Notes under the pieces: model-generated
The model's database searches: none
The model's input: only the letters and a program-made list of their open reading frames with translations
Told to the model about the DNA's origin: nothing
DNA from: an uncultured Collinsella sp.
GTDB taxonomy: Bacteria; Actinomycetota; Coriobacteriia; Coriobacteriales; Coriobacteriaceae
Assembly: GCA_900754745.1 (NCBI GenBank)
Contig: CAAEEB010000106.1
Coordinates: 1 to 14,109, forward strand
Direction of reading: 5' to 3'
Length of the DNA: 14,109 nucleotides
Made by a program: the position numbers and the translations under genes
Shown: piece by piece, positions 6,720 to 14,109 of the stretch
Layout of the letters: each line of letters begins with the position of its first letter
Position numbering within the stretch: the first letter of the stretch is position 1

Positions 6720-6727
6720 TCGTTCGA
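6712..6727. promoter_or_regulatory. LexA/SOS box upstream of the topoisomerase operon
   Basis: TCGAAC-AATC-GTTCGA is a perfect palindrome. It matches the mycobacterial consensus TCGAACN4GTTCGA in all 12 fixed positions, and the Gram-positive CGAACN4GTTCG core. It begins 99 bp upstream of the B-subunit start codon and 205 bp upstream of the XRE gene. By chance a 12-base match would be very rare in 14 kb. LexA binding itself is inferred. Confidence 0.75.
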
Positions 6728-6844
6728 GCTTAGGTTGAAAAGAGCTCACTCGCACAAAATCGAGCCGGTTCTGTCCGAGTAAGTTTGAATAGCGAATCGA
6801 AGTTGTTGTGTCCGCATGGCGATGACGAACATGGTTTCCATAAT

Positions 6845-6911
6845 GACAGATATAGTCGACATCTTCTGATGGATGCAATATATTTCTGTCATGTTGCAAC
6901 GGATATCTGTC
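6845..6911 (+). promoter_or_regulatory. XRE operon promoter flanked by inverted-repeat operator half-sites
   Basis: A -35 TCGACA (6856-6861, 5 of 6) and a -10 TATATT (6879-6884) are separated by 17 bp. GACAGATAT (6845-6853) sits just upstream of the -35, and its exact reverse complement ATATCTGTC lies at 6903-6911, downstream of the expected start. A third, looser half-site ending TTCTGTC is at 6884-6890. Half-sites surrounding a promoter just before a small XRE gene are typical of autoregulation. Confidence 0.62.
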
Positions 6912-6932
6912 CATTACTACGAAAGGAACTCC

Positions 6933-7163
6933 ATGCCGGGTAAAAAGAACCTACGCATGAAGGCGGCGCGCGCGGCGGTTGGCCTTTCGCAAGCTGACTT
7001 GGCCGAGGCCGTGGGCGTTACGCGCCAGACTATCGGTCTTATCGAGGCGGGCGGCTACAACCCCACGCTCAATTTGTGCGTGGCAATCTGTAAGGTGCTG
7101 CGCGTTACGTTGAACGACTTGTTTTGGGAAGACGAAACCGACGCCGACCCTAATACTCTTTAG
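6933..7163 (+). CDS. small XRE-family helix-turn-helix transcriptional regulator
   Basis: This 76-residue protein is almost entirely one Cro/C1-type DNA-binding domain. The recognisable core is LSQADLAEAVGVTRQTIGLIEAG, followed by NPTLNLCVAICKVLRVTLNDLF, as in the short YgzD-like regulators of Gram-positive bacteria. The ATG at 6933 is chosen over an in-frame ATG at 6873 because GAAAGGA lies about 6 bases upstream. The earlier ATG would also fall inside the predicted promoter. The gene is followed at once by a membrane-protein gene whose ribosome binding site overlaps its stop codon. Regulators of this kind usually control their own operon with a partner membrane protein; the signal sensed is unknown. 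Confidence 0.92.
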   Translation: MPGKKNLRMKAARAAVGLSQADLAEAVGVTRQTIGLIEAGGYNPTLNLCVAICKVLRVTLNDLFWEDETDADPNTL

Positions 7164-7172
7164 GAGTTCACT

Positions 7173-7757
7173 ATGAAATATGAAGATCTGAAAATCGTGC
7201 AAAAGTGGCGTGAATATGCCGGCCCAAAGGATGAGCGCCTGGAGGCTGAGAGCGCGAAGATCTACAAGATTGGTTTCGTGCTGCTTTCGTTTGGCATGTT
7301 GATGATATTTTTCTACCAGTTTATAGCTCGACAGGTTGCGTGGGTTCACAGCGACGCCAGTGAAATGCCGCATGGCTTTGCAACGCCGTTCGAGGCAGCC
7401 ATGTATTTGTGGCTCGTTCTCGTGATGTTGATTTGCGCAGGACTGCAAACGCGGAAGGGCTATGTCGATACCAATCGTTTTGGGCAAACCGAGCATCTTC
7501 CTGTTGGATATTTCCTACTTCTCAGCGGTCTTAGCGGCGCCGCGTTCGCGCTTGTTATTGCCGCAATGCGCTGTATCGCTGAGGCGCAGATCGTACCGCT
7601 CGAAAGCGTCTTTTGGTTGGCGAACCTGGCCACGGGCGTGTTCTGCGGTGCGACGATTTTCGCGGCCACGTTTGCTGGCCTGTGCGCAACGTTTTTCACG
7701 GCGAAAAGACGCCGTGCCAAGCTCGAGGCAGAACTCGACTCCTCTGACGACATCTAA
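7173..7757 (+). CDS. four-helix integral membrane protein paired with the XRE regulator
   Basis: This 194-residue protein has a charged cytoplasmic-looking N-terminus (KYEDLKIVQKWREYAGPKDER). Four hydrophobic segments follow, at about residues 31-52, 73-92, 110-134 and 148-174. The tail is basic then acidic (KRRRAKLEAELDSSDDI). The start is certain: GGAG overlaps the stop of the XRE gene and lies 6 bases before the ATG, so the two genes are translationally coupled. The layout resembles small membrane proteins of unknown function (DUF6773-like) that follow YgzD-type regulators, but I cannot confirm the family. No enzyme or transporter motif is visible. An imperfect hairpin follows the stop. 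Confidence 0.85.
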   Translation: MKYEDLKIVQKWREYAGPKDERLEAESAKIYKIGFVLLSFGMLMIFFYQFIARQVAWVHSDASEMPHGFATPFEAAMYLWLVLVMLICAGLQTRKGYVDTNRFGQTEHLPVGYFLLLSGLSGAAFALVIAAMRCIAEAQIVPLESVFWLANLATGVFCGATIFAATFAGLCATFFTAKRRRAKLEAELDSSDDI

Positions 7758-7765
7758 TTCGCAAC

Positions 7766-7795
7766 GGGCTGGCTCTGGGTATCCAGAACCAGCCC
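7766..7795. terminator. GC-rich hairpin between convergent genes, probable terminator
   Basis: GGGCTGG-c-TCTGG (7766-7778) pairs with CCAGA-a-CCAGCCC (7783-7795): 12 base pairs, one internal mismatch, loop GTAT. On the plus strand ATTTGATGTT follows, a weak U-rich tail. The hairpin lies 8 bp after the membrane-protein stop and 51 bp past the stop of the convergent surface-protein gene, so it may serve both. Confidence 0.6.
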
Positions 7796-7846
7796 ATTTG
7801 ATGTTCGATGAGCCGAGTCGGCGTCTCTCACAAAAGTAACTAGGAG

Positions 7847-10800
7847 CTAGCGAGGCCTATCCGAATTGGCCTCATTGGCGGTGTCGATCTCGAGCGCCGT
7901 GCGGCGGGCGCTGTAGGCGACGAGGCCGGCGCCTGCCGCGGCGAGTGTTGCAGCGGCTGCCGTGAGGGGAGCGTTGGCATCGCCCGTGCCCGCAAGCGCG
8001 CCCGCTTTTCCGGAGCGCTTGTTATTGCCGTGATTCTTGCCGCTGCCAGATCCACTGCCGCCTCCGGAGCTGCTTCCGCCGGAGCCACCTCCACTCGAGC
8101 CGTCATCGCCGTCTGCTGTCATCGGGGCGTCGTGAAGTCCTGTCGTATCCGCGCTGCCGCATACGCCGACCTGAACTTCTGAGCGCTCGCATGCTGCGTC
8201 GGGCACATGAAGCTCGTGCAGCACGGCACCCAGCGTCGAGTTTGCACCCGGTCGAATTTCCTCGAGCGTTACGGGATCGAGCGCCACCAGATTACGCGCC
8301 TTCGCATACAGCGTTACGCGTTTGCCCACTTCGTCGCTCCAACTCTCGGGGATGGCGAAGCTCATGCGGAACTGTGCCGTGCAACCCGGTGCCAGCACGG
8401 CGTTGCCGTTGTCGGCTACCAGCGGGTGCGTTGCAAAACGTGCGCCCAGCGTCTCGAGCGCGTACTTCACATGTGCCATGTCGTTGGCCGAAGCGTCCTC
8501 GGCAAGCTCTGGATCGTAGATCGAAGCCATGCGTGCGTTCATTCCGAATCCGATGGATGCGCTGGAGAACGGCTGGCTGGAGCCCTCTCGGTATAGATCG
8601 ATCGTGCCGGCGGTCAGCAAGGTGTTGCCGTCGTTTCGCACCGTGACCATGAAGGATTCGCCTGCTGCTCCGGGCACCACCGCGCCCGAGGTAGCGACCG
8701 CGCCCGTCGGAGTGGCACACGCCACCAAGGGCACTTCGATGCCGCGCAGCTCTGCCTCGCTCTTCTCCGCGCTCACAATGTGCGTGGCGAGCGCGGAGAG
8801 CATGCCTCCCGACGTTAAAAATGTCGTTATCTGATCGACGGGATGGTCTAGCTCGCACATCACGAACGGCTCCGTAAACAGATCGCCTGCCAAGGTACTG
8901 GCGAAGATGCGGAAGTGCTTGCCCATCACTGCTACCGGGTTGCCTTCTTCGTCGTAGGTTTGTCCCACCTTGCCATCGGTGTTCTCTACATAGAGTACGC
9001 ACCTGCCGTTGTTGCTTACGCTAAACGATGCTGGGCCACAGCCTGCGGCACCCACGGGCTGCGTTGCAAATGCCGATGCGCCTCGCGTCCAAGTAATATG
9101 CTGCAGTTGCTCGTTGACGGTTGCCAAAAAGCCCGAATGTTGTGGCCACGGCACCGCGTGGGGTACTGTGGCATCTGGCGACATAACGCCCCAACCCGCG
9201 ATGGACTGGCCGATCACGGCGTACGACGCGCAGCCACAACCGCCTGCAGTCTCGTATGCAACGGGCACCACCATTTTGCCGTTGATATTCTCGGGCGCGC
9301 CCAGCTCGATGCTCGATGGTGCCTGCGGAAAGTGGAGGACCTGACGGAACGTGAGACTGTCGCCCAAATTATCCGACCACAGGGTAAAGCATTCCAGCGC
9401 AACCTCGGCCTCGCTGCCGAGCGCCTTCTCTGCGGTGGTTCCGCGGCGGTGGAGGTAAGCGCCCGACAGGCGCCCGTCGACCAGCGTCTTGCCCACCGTG
9501 ATACGCGGGCACTGCAGGCAATGGTAGCCATCCTCCTGAAGGCGGCCGCGCGAGATGCTGCGCCATGACGTGTGCGATACCACGCGAACTTCGCTATCGC
9601 TTATGCGCAGGCGCACAACGGACAGTATGCCTGCCGTGCTTGCCGTATCGAACCGGGTTGCGTCGCCTTCGGGGCGCTCGCCCGAGACCAGCAGCACGTA
9701 GGCGTCTTGGTTTTCTCTCCCGTCTGTATATTCCACTACGTCGAAGTCGTAATCGAATATGCCGTTGCGCTCCATGTCGCCCTCGCCAAACCCAAGGGGG
9801 AAGTCCACGGGCATGGGCGCGGACCACGCGCCGTTTGCCTTTGTGTGCACCACCAGGCGCGAGCGGCCATCCTCGCCGTAGCGCACCGAAGCGATGCGGA
9901 ACAGGCATTCCACGCCGGCTATCTCCGCAAACTTCATGTGGGCTTCGCTGAGCACGCCGGTGAAGAGTACGCTGTCGCTCGAGGGCTTTATGCCGCCTCT
10001 CTCGTCCTCCGACACGCCGGCAGAATTGGCGTTCGGGTCCGCAACGGCATTCGTCACCTGCCTGATGTAGGTGTACTCATACATCAGCGCGGCGTTTTCG
10101 ACATTCTCCATTAGAGCGTGGACGAAATGCTCAACCTGTCCCGTGTCATCGCTCTCTGCATCTGCGTCGAGCTCAATATGCGTGACCGTTTGCTCCCAAT
10201 CGCGCACGACCGGCGCGACGTTTACGGGGGTGGCTGCAACCTCGGCGCATGCGAGCAGCTCGGCATTGGTGACGATGGTGGCCGACGCGATAAATCGCGC
10301 TACGCCGCCCGACTCGGCATTGCCGGCTGCACCAAAGCAGGCATTCAGCGTATAGGGCGTGTCTCCGCCCAGTGCCAGCTCAGAGCGCTGGAGTACATAC
10401 TGGTCGCCGTTGTTCACCGACATATTCCACGAATCGGCGAGTGTGGGCCACGATCCCGACCAGGCCTTGGTAGTCCACTTGAACATGATGAACTGGAGTA
10501 TCACGTCGACATCGACGTCTGCGCCCACGCGCAGCCGCGGAAGCTGGTGGCCGTCCGCCTTCTCGTACCCAATGAACAGTGTGAGGGATGCGGCACCGCG
10601 CACGGCGGACGAAGCGACGCCTGCAACGCCGGCGCCAAAGGTGACGGCGAGCCCGATCTGGATGGTGAACGAGCCCGAGGTGTTTGAATAGTCGAGCGAA
10701 ATGTTTTTGAAGAACGCCGCACCGCTGCCGTGTGTGTGGGCGCCTACCGCGAGCGCCAGCTTTGCCAGCACCCAAGGATTGACGTTTAGGAAAAACGGCA

Positions 10801-12214
10801 CCGGGCCCAAGGTAAACTGCTCGGTCCAATTGAGGTCGGTTTTTACTTGGAAGAGAGCCTTAATATTGCCGTACGCCGGATCGTTGTTGTTGCCCCAAGT
10901 TTTGCCAACCCAGTCGTAGGCGAGCGATCCGTACACCTGTGTTGCGATATCCATCGTGAATAGCAGCGTGCAATGGTGGCGAAGGAGCTTAGTGTTTCTT
11001 GGGTCGGTGCCCGATCCAGCGCTCATGCTCTTGTATTGGTTCCACTTTCCCTCCATCTCGTCGAGGTAGCGGTTTGCCTGCTTGGCGCCCGACTCGCGCG
11101 GCGACTTCTTCCAGTATTCCGGATCAGGGTTGCCGGAATCGTTCATGTAGCTGGCCGGTTTGTATCCGCCGCCAAACAGTACGTACCCGGCAAACGAGAA
11201 ATCGAAGAGAATCGGAAACGTGGGCATCCAGCAAGTGAACTTGTTGCCGCCGATGCCGGGAAACGCCGCGGGGAAATCAAACGGAGTGATCTCTTGATCC
11301 ATGGTGGTGGGGACGATGGTCGTCGAGCCCGATTCTGCCTTTGAGGCCGGTGCGGTGGCAACGGCCATGGGGGAGGAGAGCGTGTAGGCTTTGCCCTGGT
11401 AGTCGAGCACAAAGCGCAGTTTGCATCCTTCTTCCAGAAGGCCCGACGCAGCATCGAGGAACTTGTCTTCGAGCGTGAACGTCGCCAGATTATCCGCACC
11501 CGTTGCGCTGGCCTTGACCTGACCAATCTGCGTGACGGTTTCGGGTGAGCTGCCCACGGCGGGCATTACCTTATTGATGTGCAGCGTTGCCTGTCCGCCC
11601 TGCGGCAGGTGGGCCTGTACGGCAAAGGTATGCGTATCGGGCTGCGTATTCGCTGCATCGTCTTTGGGCATCGCCATGAATGTGGCGTCGGCGTACTGGA
11701 TATCCCACTCATCGAACGTAAGCTGGCGAAAGTACGGCTCACCGTCGGAGAGAAGACGTGTGGGCGCGGTAATGGCGGTGCCGCCCTGGATGCGCGCGAG
11801 GGGGATCTCGACATCGCGGTAGCCCGGCATGCTGATGGAGATGCCGCCGTTGAAGTCATACGCGTCAAGGAGTGTCGCTTCGTCCACGTAGCCTTCCGAA
11901 AGCGGGGCAATCTCAAAGATCGCCGTGCCCTCGTCATCGGTTGTGGCGGTGAGCTGTTTGCCCGCGGCATAGCGCGACGTTAGTGTGACCTGGGCATCCG
12001 CGATGGGGTTCATCTTGTTGGCGACATCGACCACCACCACGCCGAACATGGTGCGCGAGAGCACCAGCACCTTGAAGGGGTCTTCTTCGTCGGCATAGGC
12101 TTCGGTGGGCGCGAACGGCAGTATGAAGGCATTCGAGCTGCCCGGCACGCGCGGCAACATAATGCTCGCCAGCGAGGACGCTCCGGCAACAAGTAACGAA
12201 CGGCGATCAAGCAT
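7847..12214 (-). CDS. large exported surface protein with Tat-like signal and LAGTG sorting-like C-terminus
   Basis: This 1455-residue protein starts MLDRRSLLVAGASSLAS, a twin-arginine-like signal. A likely signal peptidase site follows AYA (residue 41). Next comes a beta domain reminiscent of carboxypeptidase-regulatory-like modules (VDVANKMNPIADAQVTLTS, DDEGTAIFEI). The central region is long and beta-rich. It includes propeller-like pieces (NGAWSAPMPV, FTLWSDNLGDSLTFRQVL) and a CARDB-like sandwich near the end (FMVTVRNDGNTLLTAGTIDLY). From about residue 1369 there is a Gly/Ser-rich linker, then LAGTG (1407-1411), a hydrophobic Ala-rich helix and Arg-Arg, which is the layout of a sortase signal with Ala for Pro. 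ATG at 12214 is chosen because GGGAG lies 6 bases upstream and the signal peptide starts there; the frame extends upstream only into low-quality sequence. Adhesion or carbohydrate binding is possible; no catalytic motif was recognised. Confidence 0.85.
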   Translation of the reverse strand: MLDRRSLLVAGASSLASIMLPRVPGSSNAFILPFAPTEAYADEEDPFKVLVLSRTMFGVVVVDVANKMNPIADAQVTLTSRYAAGKQLTATTDDEGTAIFEIAPLSEGYVDEATLLDAYDFNGGISISMPGYRDVEIPLARIQGGTAITAPTRLLSDGEPYFRQLTFDEWDIQYADATFMAMPKDDAANTQPDTHTFAVQAHLPQGGQATLHINKVMPAVGSSPETVTQIGQVKASATGADNLATFTLEDKFLDAASGLLEEGCKLRFVLDYQGKAYTLSSPMAVATAPASKAESGSTTIVPTTMDQEITPFDFPAAFPGIGGNKFTCWMPTFPILFDFSFAGYVLFGGGYKPASYMNDSGNPDPEYWKKSPRESGAKQANRYLDEMEGKWNQYKSMSAGSGTDPRNTKLLRHHCTLLFTMDIATQVYGSLAYDWVGKTWGNNNDPAYGNIKALFQVKTDLNWTEQFTLGPVPFFLNVNPWVLAKLALAVGAHTHGSGAAFFKNISLDYSNTSGSFTIQIGLAVTFGAGVAGVASSAVRGAASLTLFIGYEKADGHQLPRLRVGADVDVDVILQFIMFKWTTKAWSGSWPTLADSWNMSVNNGDQYVLQRSELALGGDTPYTLNACFGAAGNAESGGVARFIASATIVTNAELLACAEVAATPVNVAPVVRDWEQTVTHIELDADAESDDTGQVEHFVHALMENVENAALMYEYTYIRQVTNAVADPNANSAGVSEDERGGIKPSSDSVLFTGVLSEAHMKFAEIAGVECLFRIASVRYGEDGRSRLVVHTKANGAWSAPMPVDFPLGFGEGDMERNGIFDYDFDVVEYTDGRENQDAYVLLVSGERPEGDATRFDTASTAGILSVVRLRISDSEVRVVSHTSWRSISRGRLQEDGYHCLQCPRITVGKTLVDGRLSGAYLHRRGTTAEKALGSEAEVALECFTLWSDNLGDSLTFRQVLHFPQAPSSIELGAPENINGKMVVPVAYETAGGCGCASYAVIGQSIAGWGVMSPDATVPHAVPWPQHSGFLATVNEQLQHITWTRGASAFATQPVGAAGCGPASFSVSNNGRCVLYVENTDGKVGQTYDEEGNPVAVMGKHFRIFASTLAGDLFTEPFVMCELDHPVDQITTFLTSGGMLSALATHIVSAEKSEAELRGIEVPLVACATPTGAVATSGAVVPGAAGESFMVTVRNDGNTLLTAGTIDLYREGSSQPFSSASIGFGMNARMASIYDPELAEDASANDMAHVKYALETLGARFATHPLVADNGNAVLAPGCTAQFRMSFAIPESWSDEVGKRVTLYAKARNLVALDPVTLEEIRPGANSTLGAVLHELHVPDAACERSEVQVGVCGSADTTGLHDAPMTADGDDGSSGGGSGGSSSGGGSGSGSGKNHGNNKRSGKAGALAGTGDANAPLTAAAATLAAAGAGLVAYSARRTALEIDTANEANSDRPR

Positions 12215-12369
12215 ATTTGGCTCCCATCCCGCAACATCGGTGGAAATACTCAAATTTTGCGAGAAGGCGCCCTGCGGCGGTAGTGCCGTTCGAGGGTCAA
12301 AATGTCCAAATGCGAATGCGGAAGCGCGGGAGCGCTGGGATGCGTGTGGCGTGTTTGGCAGGCGGTCCG
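12215..12369. other. intergenic leader of the surface-protein gene
   Basis: These 155 bp separate the LuxR-type gene from the surface-protein gene, both on the minus strand. They include a short hairpin (AGCGC, 12323-12327, with GCGCT, 12332-12336) and the GGGAG ribosome binding site before 12214. No U-run follows the hairpin, so read-through from the regulator gene is possible. I see no convincing promoter. Confidence 0.5.
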
Positions 12370-13374
12370 CTAGCGCAACATATGCGCGACCAGCTCCGCG
12401 CGCGTGCCGATGCCAAGCTTGGCATACACGCCGGACAGACGGTTTTTCACGGTGCCCGGTGATACGCCCATATGGCGTGCGATTTCGGCGTTGGTCCATC
12501 CGCGGCAGGCGAGCATGGCCATGGTGAATTCCGTGGTGGTTAGATCGTCGGCCACATCCTCGCCCGAATCGGGGTTGTGGATGCGCCGCCAGCCGTAGCT
12601 GAATCGATACGTGATCTCGATGATGCGAGCGAAATCGTCGGGGTATTGCGATTTTAAGCATGCCTCGATAAGCCCCTGTAAAAGGCCATGGTGCTCGCCA
12701 ATGAGCTCGATAAGGCCGTCGGGGCGCGCAATGTCCCAAGCGGCTCCGAAGTGTGCCTTTGCGGCGTTGACATCTTTGAGACTCATGCATGCCATGGAGG
12801 CTGCCAGGTGCAGGAACAGCTCCGAGATGGGATAGCTTCCTTGTTTCATGATCAGGGCGTTTTCCGCCATGCCCAGACTGCGGCCATATTCGCCGCGCAG
12901 ATACAGGGCATGCGCCATCACGTAGCTGGCGAACAGGCGCAGGCCTTCGGGCAGATGTGCCGCAAGTGGATAAAACTCTTCGGCGGAATACGGGGAAGGC
13001 AAGTGCAGCAGGACGCTCGCGGCCGAGGCGAACAGGATATGCGTGGCGTGGACGGCGGGAGATTCCTCGTCAGTTGGCGTATCGAGGATGCCCGCAAGGC
13101 AGCGGCGGGCATCGGCGATACGGTTGAGCGACAGACTGGCATATCCGCAGATAAAGGATGCGGAATAGCGCAGTGCGGGGTCGGTGGCGTCAAGATGGGG
13201 GCGTGCTGTCTCGGCGGCGAGGGTGGCCTGTCCGCGAAAGTACAGCGCTTCCGCCGTGGCGATGGCGCGCGAATCGGGGTCGGAAATGTCTGCGACCGCA
13301 GCGTCAATCTGCCCCGGCACAAAAGCGGTGCACATCAACGGCATGGGAATGCGCGGGTAGCCATCGCAGTCCAT
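12370..13374 (-). CDS. LuxR-type transcriptional regulator with helical-repeat sensor region
   Basis: This protein of 334 residues ends in a classic LuxR/GerE helix-turn-helix (about 280-334). The key segment, WTNAEIARHMGVSPGTVKNR followed by YAKLGIGTRAELVAHML, shows the recognition helix. The first 260 residues form Ala/Leu-rich paired helices resembling TPR-like repeats (for example ALYFRGQATLAAETARPHLD and YASLSLNRIADARRCLAGIL). There is no receiver domain with phospho-acceptor Asp, so it is not an obvious response regulator for the neighbouring kinase. ATG at 13374 is preferred because GGGAG lies 7 bases upstream; a second ATG at 13401 is less well served. Upstream, TACAAT may be a -10 but lacks a good -35. 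It likely regulates the surface-protein gene 155 bp downstream (inference from position). Confidence 0.85.
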   Translation of the reverse strand: MDCDGYPRIPMPLMCTAFVPGQIDAAVADISDPDSRAIATAEALYFRGQATLAAETARPHLDATDPALRYSASFICGYASLSLNRIADARRCLAGILDTPTDEESPAVHATHILFASAASVLLHLPSPYSAEEFYPLAAHLPEGLRLFASYVMAHALYLRGEYGRSLGMAENALIMKQGSYPISELFLHLAASMACMSLKDVNAAKAHFGAAWDIARPDGLIELIGEHHGLLQGLIEACLKSQYPDDFARIIEITYRFSYGWRRIHNPDSGEDVADDLTTTEFTMAMLACRGWTNAEIARHMGVSPGTVKNRLSGVYAKLGIGTRAELVAHMLR

Positions 13375-13402
13375 CTTCCATCTCCCATCAGGTGGCAACA
13401 TT

Positions 13403-13426
13403 AGCAGCAATTGTACCCCTGCTGCT
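13403..13426. repeat. short inverted repeat between kinase and LuxR genes
   Basis: AGCAGCA (13403-13409) and TGCTGCT (13420-13426) form a 7-bp perfect stem with a 10-nt loop containing TACAAT on the minus strand. It lies in the 68 bp between the kinase stop and the LuxR start. No U-run follows, so it may be an operator or a weak stem. Confidence 0.35.
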
Positions 13427-13442
13427 CGGGACCCCTTTCGTT

Positions 13443-14109
13443 TTACTGTTCGGTTAACGCTGCGGATCGTTTTGGAAGGCTCACGAGCATGGTGGTCCCG
13501 TTCTCGGAACTTGCTTCGACCTCTACCGTGCCACCGTGAAGCGCTGCAATCTCCCAAACAAGCGCTAGTCCGAGTCCTGCGCCGCCGTATGCCCTGCTGC
13601 GGGATTTGTCTAGACGAAAGAACGGCTGGAAGATGCTCTCACGGTACTGCTTGGGTATTCCCGGACCCTGGTCCTCGACTCGCAGGAACACGTGGCTGTC
13701 GTTGTCGCAGATGGAGACGTTGACAGTCGAGCCGGGGCGGCTGTAACGGATGGCGTTTTCGACCAGATTAAACACCAACCGATAGAGGAGCGTGTCGCTC
13801 CCGATTACTAAAGCGTCTCCAGCACAATTGAGGGCTATGCCCTTATTCTCGGCAAGTGGCGCAAGGTCGGTGAGGACCTCTTCGGACAGGGGACCGAGTT
13901 CCACATCGTCATCGCAAGGAACGCTGCGGAGCTCACTCATCTCGAGCAATACCTTGGTCATCCGCGACATCCGCTCGGTTTGTTCTTGAAGCAGGTCGAG
14001 CAGCTCGGCTGTTTCGGGTTGCAGACCGGAGTGCTCGGAGATGAATAGTTCAATCTGTGCTTGCATAAGGGCGAGCGGGGTGCGCAGCTCGTGTGCGGCG
14101 TTGCCGGTA
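13443..14109 (-). CDS. sensor histidine kinase, C-terminal part (cut by window edge)
   Basis: The visible 222 residues hold the whole catalytic half of a membrane-type sensor kinase. The H-box NAAHELRTPLALMQAQ contains the phosphorylated His (codon at 14091-14093), next to the window edge. The HisKA dimerisation helices follow. The ATPase domain then shows the N-box LVENAIRYS, G1 motif VEDQGPGIP, F-box FQPFFRLDKSR and G2 motif GGAGLGLALV. The start, membrane segments and sensor domain lie beyond position 14109. The usual partner of this kinase class is an OmpR-type response regulator, expected upstream outside the window. The receiver-less LuxR protein downstream is not an obvious partner. 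The gene ends in TAA, 68 bp before the LuxR start. Confidence 0.95.
   Translation of the reverse strand, partial: TGNAAHELRTPLALMQAQIELFISEHSGLQPETAELLDLLQEQTERMSRMTKVLLEMSELRSVPCDDDVELGPLSEEVLTDLAPLAENKGIALNCAGDALVIGSDTLLYRLVFNLVENAIRYSRPGSTVNVSICDNDSHVFLRVEDQGPGIPKQYRESIFQPFFRLDKSRSRAYGGAGLGLALVWEIAALHGGTVEVEASSENGTTMLVSLPKRSAALTEQ

Larger units (their letters stand above)
6614..6932. other. divergent intergenic region between topoisomerase operon and XRE operon
   Basis: This 319-bp gap has no convincing gene. A 109-codon minus-strand frame (6585-6914) overlaps the topoisomerase start and lacks protein-like character. The gap contains the SOS box with a candidate minus-strand promoter, and the XRE promoter with its inverted repeats, listed separately. 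I see nothing clear in 6740-6840. Confidence 0.8.

Noticed and set aside
6585..6914. 109-codon minus-strand frame in the divergent gap
   Set aside because: It overlaps the topoisomerase start, both promoters and the SOS box, and its composition (many His, Tyr, Arg) is not protein-like.
12215..12790. 192-codon N-terminal extension of the surface protein
   Set aside because: The extension is Arg/His-rich, overlaps the real LuxR-type gene, and would bury the signal peptide that starts at 12214.

Overview
This 14.1 kb window is bacterial, moderately GC-rich and gene-dense. A perfect actinobacterial-type SOS box, a divergent ParE/ParC-type topoisomerase pair, and a Tat-exported surface protein with a sortase-like tail together suggest an actinobacterium, most likely a gut Coriobacteriia such as Collinsella. 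That assignment is inference from gene content; no rRNA or other taxonomic marker is present.

Layout. Positions 1-310 are a leader region with clustered CGAATCA motifs and hairpins, ahead of a small plus-strand flavodoxin-type (possibly iron-sulfur) reductase (311-841). Convergent to it, on the minus strand, is an AAA ATPase fused to a winged helix (949-2043). Its leader carries 4.5 perfect copies of a 19-bp tandem repeat. Next, also on the minus strand, comes a two-gene operon for a type IIA topoisomerase: B subunit (4616-6613), then A subunit (2330-4570), closed by a strong intrinsic terminator. The 319-bp divergent gap upstream of the B subunit holds a perfect palindromic LexA/SOS box. It also holds the promoter of a small XRE regulator (6933-7163), flanked by inverted repeats. 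The XRE gene is translationally coupled to a four-helix membrane protein (7173-7757).

The right half is all minus strand. In order of transcription it has a histidine kinase cut by the window edge (13443-14109), a LuxR-type regulator with a helical-repeat sensor region and no receiver domain (12370-13374), and a 1455-residue exported protein (7847-12214). That protein has a twin-arginine-like signal, beta-rich middle domains, a Gly/Ser linker and an LAGTG sorting-like tail.

How the parts may work together. The most interesting signal is the topoisomerase operon. A perfect SOS box overlaps a candidate promoter, and two positions that normally contact fluoroquinolones differ from the usual residues (Ala for Ser in subunit A, Arg for Lys in subunit B). 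This suggests a DNA-damage-inducible second type II topoisomerase that may tolerate quinolones; the idea is inference and testable. The second signal is the phased repeat array leading into the ribosome binding site of the AAA-winged-helix gene, which looks like an autoregulatory or length-variable control element. The LuxR regulator may control the surface protein next to it.
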